A DNA stretch of 64,000 nucleotides. Source: Oryzicola mucosus (lineage in GTDB: Bacteria; Pseudomonadota; Alphaproteobacteria; Rhizobiales; Rhizobiaceae). A program made the position numbers and the translations under genes. This document shows, piece after piece, positions 28,963 to 35,933 of this stretch; the first letter of the stretch is position 1; each line of letters begins with the position of its first letter. The notes beneath the pieces were generated by a model. The model did not search any database and was not told where the DNA came from. It was given only the letters and a program-made list of their open reading frames with translations. The stretch spans positions 1-64,000 of the forward strand of contig NZ_JACVVX010000010.1 in NCBI RefSeq assembly GCF_014534685.1, written 5' to 3'.

Positions 28963-29867
28963 GTGTGGCTCCCGTTCAGCAGGGCGTTAACCGCGGCGCG
29001 GTTGGGAATGCTCTCCCAGCCGCTGCCACGCGCGCATTTGAGGGCGGCGGTCGCACCGGCAAAGCGGGCAGCGCCTTCGACGTCCAAGCCCTCGGCGAGG
29101 CCGAGCGTGTAGGCGCCGTGGAAAATATCACCCGCGCCATTGGTATCGATGGCTCTCACCGGAAAAGCCGGCACGTTGCGCACCTCGTCACCGTCGAGCC
29201 AGAAGAAGCCACGTTCGCCATCGGTGACGGCAACGACGCCACTGCAGATGCCACGCGCATGACGCAAGCCGGCATCGACGTCGGCGGTGCCGGAAAGACG
29301 TTCCAGGCAGGCTGCCGAAAAGACGATGTGGTCGGGCAATTGCAAGAGCTTGTGGACGGCATCCATGTCCCCGACATCGGCATCCAGGACGGAGACGATG
29401 CCACGGTTCCGCGCGGCCGTGAAAATAGCAGCCGCGCCTTCCCACCAGCTATAGTCAGCGAGCACGCCATCGACGCCGTCGAGCCGTTCGAGCGGCAGCC
29501 AATCGGCTTCATTGCCAAGGTCTTTGCCGATGAAGCCGAAGGCCATCCGGTCTCCATCGGGCGATACCAGGACGGTACCGATCGGGCTGATACCACCCTC
29601 CACCCTGCGAACGGAGCTCACATCCACGCCGGCCGCATTGAGCCGCGCAAGGATCTGGTCGCCTGTTTCGTCCTGGCCCAGGCGGCCCCAATAGACCGTG
29701 TCAGCGCCCAGTGCAGCGGTTGTGTAGGCGGCCGTCGCGGCAATTCCGCCGCCCGTACGGCGCACATCGATTGCGCGGATTTTCGTCGGCGCGGTGGGCA
29801 GAACCGGCAAATAGACGATCGTATCGAGGAATGCGTTTCCCAATGTAACGATACGGCGGGTGGACAT
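28959..29867 (-). CDS. PfkB-family carbohydrate kinase
   Basis: A 302-residue ribokinase-fold kinase. The N-terminal motif GGGIAATAAYTTAALGADT and C-terminal DTNGAGDIFHGAY, containing the catalytic aspartate, are clear. The start at ATG 29867 has GGAG nine bases upstream. It is first in the operon 29867-23874 and would phosphorylate the imported sugar or its derivative before cleavage by the LacD-like aldolase. Family members phosphorylate fructose, tagatose phosphates, keto-deoxy acids, 5-dehydro-2-deoxygluconate and fructosamines, and the sequence alone does not decide among these. Confidence 0.85.
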   Translation of the reverse strand: MSTRRIVTLGNAFLDTIVYLPVLPTAPTKIRAIDVRRTGGGIAATAAYTTAALGADTVYWGRLGQDETGDQILARLNAAGVDVSSVRRVEGGISPIGTVLVSPDGDRMAFGFIGKDLGNEADWLPLERLDGVDGVLADYSWWEGAAAIFTAARNRGIVSVLDADVGDMDAVHKLLQLPDHIVFSAACLERLSGTADVDAGLRHARGICSGVVAVTDGERGFFWLDGDEVRNVPAFPVRAIDTNGAGDIFHGAYTLGLAEGLDVEGAARFAGATAALKCARGSGWESIPNRAAVNALLNGSHT

Positions 29868-30197
29868 CAGGCACGTCTCCAAGACTCACGGGCCGCCAAA
29901 TTCGGGCAAACCCTGAGCGCTCCCGCCCCCAGCTTCGAAGCGAGTTCACATTGGTTTTTTTGGTAATCCTCCGCAGGCTCTTTTTTGGCCCTTGTGAATT
30001 TAGCGGGACCTTAGCCGCTGCTTGACATGTAGTCAATAAAACTTACAAGTAAATTTCCAAGTCTCAGTCTGCCCGGTTTTCAAGGCGAGGATGGATGGCT
30101 GCGGTTGCACATGATCCAAATGGCAGTCGCGGATCGCGGTATGATCGGCGATCGGTCTGGTGACTTCCAGACTGCCCGACATGCGGAGGAGCCAACA
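29868..30197. promoter_or_regulatory. Promoter region of the kinase/aldolase/ABC operon with a palindromic operator candidate
   Basis: No gene is seen in this 330-base spacer. A perfect inverted repeat TTGAC-N5-GTCAA occupies 30022-30036, about 155 bases before the kinase start, inside an AT-rich stretch (30022-30058). On the minus strand its edge reads TTGACT and could serve as a -35 box, with a weak TAAGGT 17 bases on. The symmetry suits a GntR- or LacI-type dimer. The cognate regulator is not obvious. Confidence 0.4.
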
Positions 30198-30415
30198 GTG
30201 ACAGCCAACACGATCCGGCAAACGACCTCGGGCTATATCGATGGCATGCCCGTCGAGGCGTACCGTGTCACGGCTGCGGAAACCGGCTTTGCGCTTGAAA
30301 CGCAGAATTTCCCCAACGCGCGCCCAACGAGCCGCGTTTCCCCTCTTCGGTCCTGCGCCCCGGAGAGACTTACGACCATCGCATGGAAATTACGTTCTCG
30401 ACGGTCGATCCATGA
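30198..30415 (+). pseudogene. galM: Aldose 1-epimerase remnant (N- and C-terminal ends joined, frameshifted)
   Basis: A GTG at 30198 preceded by GGAGGA opens a frame whose first 26 residues (TSGYIDGMPVEAYRVTAAETG) look like a mutarotase N-terminus. It then passes directly into the family's C-terminal motif FALETQNFPNA. After a two-base insertion near 30323 the other frame continues as NEPRFPSSVLRPGETYDHRM and ends at TGA 30415. About 250 central residues are missing and the frame is broken, so the gene is dead. The stop overlaps the next ATG as ATGA, showing an old operon. Confidence 0.65.
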
Positions 30416-31038
30416 CTTCGGGTTTGTGCTGGGCATTGATTGGAGCTTCCAGCATCGCCCGCGAACGCATGGTCCATGCGATCCGGTCGGCAGGCGGGAA
30501 TATCGTGGCTGTCCAGTCGGGTAGCCTCAAACGCGCCGAGACGTTCGCATCGAATTTCAGCGTGCCGCTTGCCACGACAAGCCTGGAAGAGGCTGCGGCC
30601 CTAGCGGATGCGGTCTACATATCGAGCACCAACAGCCAGCATTGCGCCACGACCTTGGAAGCGCTTGAAGCCGGTTGCCATGTGCTGTGTGAAAAGCCCA
30701 TTGCCGTTGAACTCGACGACGCCAGGCGCATGATCGAGGCAGCCGACGCAGCAGGCCGTGTGCTGGCGGTGAACCATCACCTCAGACACAATTCGGTGCA
30801 CCGGACCATACGCGACTTCATCATATCAGGCAGGATCGGCAATGTTCGAGCGGTCACTCAACTTTCAGGGATAGCGCCGGTCGGACAAGCGGACAGGCCT
30901 TTCCTACGAGCGATGGCATGGCATGCGCCTTGCCACGCGATGTTCCAGGGCAGAAATCTGTCTGCTGCGGCAATCGGCCCGCAAGATCGGCATTTGCATA
31001 GCAGCTTCCGCACCGCAGCACGTCCGGCAACCCGCTAG
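30412..31038 (+). pseudogene. Truncated Gfo/Idh/MocA oxidoreductase
   Basis: The frame starts at ATG 30412 and encodes a clear NAD-binding half: WALIGASSIARERMVHAIRS, VYISSTNSQHCATTLEALEA and GCHVLCEKPIAVELDDA with the conserved Glu-Lys-Pro. Homology appears to stop near residue 165 (about 30905), after which the frame runs through unrelated sequence to 31038. The whole substrate-binding domain is missing, so it is almost certainly non-functional. It was part of an operon with the galM remnant. A deletion joining it to the hydrolase locus downstream is the simplest explanation. Confidence 0.65.
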
Positions 31039-31144
31039 AACGTCACGTGAAGAGCAGGCGCGTTCCAACCAGGTGAGAGCGCGGTTGCGCAAGACCCCGG
31101 CCGATTCGAAGATTCGCTCAAGCTGGTTTGCAAGGAGACATGCA

Positions 31145-31975
31145 ATGACAACCATCAGAACATCCGACGGGACCACTCTCTTTTACAAGGATTTGGGGCC
31201 GAAAGACGCGCAGCCTGTCGTGTTCCACCATGGCTGGCCGCTCAGTGCCGACGACTGGGACAACCAGATGCTGTTCTTCCTGTCCGAAGGCTACCGTGTG
31301 ATCGCGCACGACAGGCGCGGCCATGGCCGGTCCGACCAGACCGACTTGGGCAACGACATGGATACATATGCCGCGGACGTGGCTGAGATCGCCAAGGCGC
31401 TCGATTTGCGCGACGCGGTTCATATCGGACATTCGACCGGCGGCGGTGAAGTCACGCGGTATGCGGCCCGCGCCGAGCGTGGCCGGGTGGCCAAGGCCAT
31501 TCTGATCGCCGCGATCCCGCCGGTGATGGCTCAGTCCGACGCCAACCCGGACGGCGTTCCGATGGAGGTCTTCGACGGGCTGCGCTCCGCCCTGGAAACA
31601 AACCGCGCACAGTTCTATCTCGATCTTCCGAGCGGACCCTTCTATGGCTTCAACCGCGAGGGCGCGAAGGTCAGCCAGGGGCTGATCGACAATTGGTGGC
31701 GCCAAGGCATGAGTGGTGGCGCCAAGGCGCACCATGACTGCATCGAAGTGTTTTCGGAGACAGACTTCACGGAGGATCTGAAGACACTCACCATTCCCGT
31801 GCTGATCATTCACGGCGAGGATGACCAGATCGTCCCGATCGAGAACTCGGCTCACAAGGCGATAAAGCTCGTCAGGGACGGCACGCTGAAGACCTATCCC
31901 GGCCTTTCTCACGGCCTGTTCGCCACGCATCCCGAGGTGGTGAACGCGGACATGCTGGCCTTCATCCGCGCCTGA
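31145..31975 (+). CDS. Alpha/beta hydrolase (non-haem chloroperoxidase/esterase-like)
   Basis: A 276-residue alpha/beta hydrolase with oxyanion-region HHGWPLSADDWDNQ (28-41), nucleophile Ser97 in GHSTGGGE, the acid in GEDDQIVP and the catalytic histidine in LSHGLFATHP. This is the cofactor-free haloperoxidase/aryl-esterase branch. The ATG at 31145 follows AAGGAG. No signal peptide is seen, so it is cytoplasmic. It is monocistronic, placed after the truncated oxidoreductase. The natural ester or lactone substrate is unknown. Confidence 0.88.
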   Translation: MTTIRTSDGTTLFYKDLGPKDAQPVVFHHGWPLSADDWDNQMLFFLSEGYRVIAHDRRGHGRSDQTDLGNDMDTYAADVAEIAKALDLRDAVHIGHSTGGGEVTRYAARAERGRVAKAILIAAIPPVMAQSDANPDGVPMEVFDGLRSALETNRAQFYLDLPSGPFYGFNREGAKVSQGLIDNWWRQGMSGGAKAHHDCIEVFSETDFTEDLKTLTIPVLIIHGEDDQIVPIENSAHKAIKLVRDGTLKTYPGLSHGLFATHPEVVNADMLAFIRA

Positions 31976-32157
31976 GACAGCATCACCGACGGGATCGGCC
32001 GCACCGTTTGCGACCGCCGAAAGCGCGTTTTCGTGTCTGCCCTGCTCGCCGTCGGTGGCGCGAGGATACACTGTCGGATAGTTTCGGCTTTCACCGCTAG
32101 CGTGTTCGGCGCTCTTGGAAGCTTTGGCAAGCCGTGCTCGATGCTGGAAGATAACGC

Positions 32158-33195
32158 ATGGAACCCATGAATGTCATCAGGGTCGCGATCGCCGGTTTCG
32201 GGGGAGTGGGCCGCGCGACGGCCAATCTCCTCCTCGCACGCCGCGATCGCTACCGGCAGGTCCATGGAGCCGAAATCCGACTGGTCGCCGTATGCGGTTC
32301 GCGATCCGGACTGGCCGACGCGGACGGTCTCGAAGCCGAGCGTCTGGATGCGCTCGAGCCGGGCCTGTCGGGCCCGGCATTCATCGAGGCGAGCGGCGCC
32401 GACATTCTCATCGAGGCGGGCCCCAGCGATTTTCGAACCGGAGGTCCCGGTCTCGCCTATATCCGATCCTCCCTCTCGGCGGGGCGCGATGCCATCGTCA
32501 TATCCAAGGGTGCGCTGGTCCACAGCGGACCGGAGTTGCTGGCCCTGGCGCGTTCCTCGGGCGCGCTGCTGAAACTTAGTGGCGCAGCGGCAGCCGCGCT
32601 GCCGACGATCGATCTCCTCGATCACAGCCTGAAAGGCTGCGAGGTGTTGGAAATCGAGGGCATTCTGAACGCCACCACCAACTACCTGCTCGATGCGATG
32701 ATGAACCAGAACCTCGGCTTCGACGAGGCGCTGGCGCACGCCCAGGCGGGCGGTTTCGCCGAAGCCGACCCGCGCAACGATACAGAGGGCTGGGACACCG
32801 CCAGCAAGCTCATACTCATCGCCAATTTCGGCCTCGACGCCGCCCTAACGATGGACGATCTGGTCGTCGAGGGCATTCAGTCGGTCACGGCGCAAGACAT
32901 CGAAGCATGGCGAAAGCAGAGTCTTGTTCCCAAGCTCGTCGGGAGCCTCATCCGGACGGACCGCGCGACGCGGGCGACCGTCGGCATCCGGACCTACCCG
33001 CCAACCGATCCGCTTGCGCATGTTTCGGGAAAGAACAAGGCGATCCGGATCACCACCGACGCGATGGGCGAGACAATCGCCATCGGATCGGGAACCGAGC
33101 CTCTCGCCACAGCTGCCGCCGCGCTCAAGGATCTCGAACATATCCTGACGACACGAGCGGCCCAGGCCACTAGCGGCAAGGGAGGCGAGGAATGA
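32158..33195 (+). CDS. Homoserine dehydrogenase-like protein
   Basis: A 345-residue protein with an NAD(P)-binding GFGGVGRAT (14-22) and the homoserine-dehydrogenase catalytic region EIEGILNATTNYLLDAM, then GFAEADPRNDTEGWDTASKL. The C-terminal ACT regulatory domain of housekeeping enzymes is absent, giving the short form. It would reduce aspartate semialdehyde to homoserine or act on a related gamma-oxo amino acid. It overlaps by four bases with a class I glutamine amidotransferase and is not near thrB, thrC or lysC, so a specialised role is possible. Confidence 0.8.
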   Translation: MEPMNVIRVAIAGFGGVGRATANLLLARRDRYRQVHGAEIRLVAVCGSRSGLADADGLEAERLDALEPGLSGPAFIEASGADILIEAGPSDFRTGGPGLAYIRSSLSAGRDAIVISKGALVHSGPELLALARSSGALLKLSGAAAAALPTIDLLDHSLKGCEVLEIEGILNATTNYLLDAMMNQNLGFDEALAHAQAGGFAEADPRNDTEGWDTASKLILIANFGLDAALTMDDLVVEGIQSVTAQDIEAWRKQSLVPKLVGSLIRTDRATRATVGIRTYPPTDPLAHVSGKNKAIRITTDAMGETIAIGSGTEPLATAAAALKDLEHILTTRAAQATSGKGGEE

Positions 33196-33896
33196 CGCAG
33201 AAAACGGTGCAGGCCATTCGCCATATCAGCTTCGAGGACCTTGGCAGTTTCGAAGCACCGTTGCGGGAGGCCGGCTACGACATCGAATACATCGATGTGG
33301 CCGAGCGCGATCCGGCAACGCTCGATCCTCTCGGCGCCGATCTCCTCGTGGTTCTGGGTGGTCCGATCGGCGTCTACGACCACGACGCCTATCCGGTCGT
33401 CACCGACGAGATACACCTGCTGCGGGCGCGGCTCGCGGCCGACCGACCGACGCTCGGCATCTGTCTCGGCGCGCAGCTGATGGCGGCAGCCCTCGGTGCG
33501 CGCGTCTATCCGGGGCCGGCCAAGGAGATCGGCTGGTCAGCGCTCGATCTTTCGGACGCGGCTGCGCCCAACCCTCTTGCTGCGCTGCGCAACGTGCCCG
33601 TGCTTCACTGGCATGGCGATACCTTTGACCTGCCGGAAGGCGGCACGCTCCTCGCATCAACACCGCTCTGCGCAAACCAGGCTTTCGCTCGCGGACCGAA
33701 CGTGCTCGGCCTCCAGTTCCACCCGGAAGTCCTGGGCGCGCGGTTCGAGCACTGGCTGCTGGGCCACGCCAATGAACTGGCCACGGCAGGTATCGACCCT
33801 GTCACGCTGCGCCGCGATGCCGGGCGGCATGCCGGCGCGCTCGAAGGAGCCGGCGCCGTCCTTGTGGCCGGGTGGCTGTCGCGCCTGACGCTCTAG
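33192..33896 (+). CDS. Class I glutamine amidotransferase (stand-alone GATase1)
   Basis: A 234-residue GATase1 protein of the GMP-synthase-like family. The nucleophile Cys91 sits in GICLGAQ, and His177 and Glu179 in LQFHPEV complete the triad. It releases ammonia from glutamine or acts on gamma-glutamyl conjugates such as gamma-glutamyl-polyamines. The oxyanion strand is VVLGGPIGVYD. It starts as an ATGA overlap with the homoserine-dehydrogenase-like gene and ends 11 bases before the convergent AraC gene. The paired function is not known. Confidence 0.85.
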   Translation: MTQKTVQAIRHISFEDLGSFEAPLREAGYDIEYIDVAERDPATLDPLGADLLVVLGGPIGVYDHDAYPVVTDEIHLLRARLAADRPTLGICLGAQLMAAALGARVYPGPAKEIGWSALDLSDAAAPNPLAALRNVPVLHWHGDTFDLPEGGTLLASTPLCANQAFARGPNVLGLQFHPEVLGARFEHWLLGHANELATAGIDPVTLRRDAGRHAGALEGAGAVLVAGWLSRLTL

Positions 33897-33907
33897 CTTC
33901 CCGGCGG

Positions 33908-34818
33908 TCACCGCAATGCGATGGAACGCACCGGCTCGCGCACCGCCCGACGGTAGTCGGTCGGGCTCATGCGCTGGTGCTTTATGAACACCCGGGCCAG
34001 CACCTGGTTCGACGAATATCCCACCTCCTGCGCGATCTCGGTGACCGACATATCCGTTGTCTCGAGGAGTTCGCAGGTTCTCTCCATCCTCAGTCGCGTC
34101 AGATAGACCCGAGGCGGCACACCGACGCTCTGCTTGAACATGCGGGCGAAATGAAAAAGCGACAGCCGCGCTTCGGCTGCCAGTTCGTCGAGGCTGATGT
34201 CTTCCGAAAGCCGCGCCCGCATAAGCTCCAGGCAGCGCCTTTTTGCCCACAGGGCGAGGCCGCCCTTGACTGGCCCGAGCGGCGCCCCGCCCAACCTGCA
34301 GAGTTCGGCCAGAATCTCGCAGCCTGCGGCCCGCGCCAACAGGCGCGACGGCGCCCCCTCGTCCTCACAGAGAGCCCACAGGTTGCGGAACGCCGATCGG
34401 ATTGCCGACGAGTCGAACACTCGGCCGTAGATGCAGGAACTGTCGAACGAGAACCGGCCATCGGCGGCTTCGTCAAGCACGCCCTGCCACTGCGCCAAAG
34501 GAAACGCCAGGCTGCGGAGCCAATGGCTTTCTTCATTGATCACCGTGGTCGCGAAATTCGGCGCAGCGACGGCGAGGGTGCCTTTCCCGGTCGCCACATC
34601 GAAGCGACCTCCTCCCAGGTCTCCCCTACACGACTGCAGCCAAGCATGTCCTCCATCAGGACGATGTCCGGCAGGGCAGGACGGGACATGTCACCGGCTG
34701 GTCGCTGGACGCTAAGAAGGTCGAGAATTCCGCCGGGGGATTTCAACGTACGCAAGTAGGACGCATGTCGACCGTTGCTGTGCCACTGGGCGAATGACGA
34801 ATGGGCATGGACGGTCAT
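33908..34818 (-). pseudogene. AraC-family regulator disrupted by a one-base frameshift
   Basis: The C-terminal frame (from about 34597) has two helix-turn-helix motifs, LSLFHFARMFKQSVGVPPRVYLTR and VTEIAQEVGYSSNQVLARVF, typical of AraC proteins. The N-terminal half of the same protein lies in another frame, starting at ATG 34818 with AGGAG seven bases upstream. The two join at a run of four cytosines on the plus strand (34623-34626): one extra base would read VGGDLGGGRFDVATG and restore a protein of about 303 residues. It is either a recent inactivation or a sequencing error in a homopolymer. Confidence 0.75.
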
Positions 34819-35044
34819 GCTGTGTCTCCTATGCGTCTTGCAGTGCCTCAATGCCAGCCGGTCGCACGCTCCAATCCGCGCGAATCGATCGGCGCGCGCT
34901 CAATTGGTCAAAGCAAGCATTCTTCCTTCAGGTGGCACGCGAAACGCACTGCGGCGATCCTCGTGTCCGGCCAAACCGCAACGATCCAGAAATACCCGTT
35001 GAAGGCTAGTTCAGCCCCTTCTCGCTTATTGGTTGAAACGCTAT

Positions 35045-35080
35045 CGTTCCATCCACAATGGGGAATTTCTGGATGGAACG
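35045..35080. promoter_or_regulatory. Perfect 11-bp inverted repeat over the TetR start: probable autoregulatory operator
   Basis: CGTTCCATCCA at 35045-35055 is matched exactly by TGGATGGAACG at 35070-35080, with 14 bases between. The second arm contains one of the two possible TetR start codons (35073) and the first arm ends just before the other (35058). Long symmetric sites over their own gene starts are usual for TetR-type repressors. Confidence 0.55.
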
Positions 35081-35687
35081 CAAGAGTATCGACCATACAA
35101 AAAGCAGCCGGAAACCAAGTGGGGCGGCGGTCATGCGACCCGAATTGACGACCGCGCTGTTCAGGGCATTGTTCGAGGAGTGGGCAACGACAGGCTACGC
35201 GGCAGTAAGCCTGGAGCGCGTGGCGGCGCGGGCGGGCGCAGGCAAGGCGGCCATATACCGGCGATGGCCGTCGAAACTGGAGTTCGCGTGCGAAGCGATC
35301 CGAAGCGTCGAGGTCATGCGGTTGGGTTCCACCGACCAGGGGTCTCTGCAGGCCGATATCAGTGAATATCTACGAGCCACGCGCGCGGTCCTGAGACATC
35401 CTTTGGTCCGCCGGATAATCCCCGATCTGGTTGCCGAACGTTTACGATCGAACGAATTGTCGGCGATGCTGCATGGCATTGGCGAGGCACGGCGACAGTT
35501 CGGACGTCGGCTACTGGATCGCGCCATCGTCCGGAACGAACTGCCTGCGGACATCGACAGGGAACTGGCGCTCGATCTGCTCTTTTCGCCCCTCTACTCG
35601 CGTATGATCGTCCGGGGGAAAAGTTTCACGAAGGCCGAACTCGACAGGCTGGGCAACGCACTGCATGTGGCCGTCAAGGCTTGTTGA
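35058..35687 (+). CDS. TetR/AcrR-family transcriptional regulator
   Basis: A 209-residue protein (204 if ATG 35073 is used) with an N-terminal TetR helix-turn-helix, YAAVSLERVAARAGAGKAAIYRRWPSK, and a helical ligand domain of the TetR_C type often seen with RRWPSK proteins. The start is uncertain because both candidate ATGs lie in a palindrome and neither has a strong ribosome-binding site. It sits upstream of, and in line with, the VOC-hydrolase fusion gene and may control it, although a different palindrome lies before that gene. Confidence 0.85.
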   Translation: MGNFWMERKSIDHTKSSRKPSGAAVMRPELTTALFRALFEEWATTGYAAVSLERVAARAGAGKAAIYRRWPSKLEFACEAIRSVEVMRLGSTDQGSLQADISEYLRATRAVLRHPLVRRIIPDLVAERLRSNELSAMLHGIGEARRQFGRRLLDRAIVRNELPADIDRELALDLLFSPLYSRMIVRGKSFTKAELDRLGNALHVAVKAC

Positions 35688-35819
35688 ACCGGCGCCAGGG
35701 TATCGCGGGCACGCGGTACGTCGTTCCGGCCACTATGGCGCGACGTCCGTCTCCGACGCTCGACAATCATCGCAAGAACAGCATCGTCACAGCAGGGTCT
35801 GCGACGCTTTGCTGGCGCA

Positions 35820-35842
35820 TCTCGCTAGATTGTCTAGCGAGA
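35820..35842. promoter_or_regulatory. Perfect 10-bp inverted repeat upstream of the VOC-hydrolase fusion
   Basis: The arms TCTCGCTAGA (35820-35829) and TCTAGCGAGA (35833-35842) flank a three-base TTG. The site is about 90 bases before the ATG at 35934 and sits where an operator would be expected. Its sequence is unrelated to the palindrome at the TetR start, so a second regulator (MarR or HxlR/DUF24 type by size and symmetry) is possible. It has no T-tract on either side, which argues against a terminator. Confidence 0.5.
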
Positions 35843-35933
35843 CCTGCATTTTTGATCGCACCGGGCCGATGCGAAAACCCCTCTAATGGTTCATAAGCAT
35901 AAGGGGAAACCAAGCGCGGAAGGCATCACGGGA

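Noticed and set aside
27916-29867. LacD-like aldolase plus PfkB kinase as a sulfoquinovose (YihT/YihV) sulfoglycolysis locus
   Set aside because: No sulfoquinovosidase, isomerase, sulfolactaldehyde reductase or sulfonate exporter is nearby, and the importer is of the amino-acid type.
15521-30825. Further TCATCATA matches at 15521-15528 and 30818-30825 as regulator sites
   Set aside because: Both lie deep inside coding sequence; they are kept only as evidence that the 8-mer can occur by chance.
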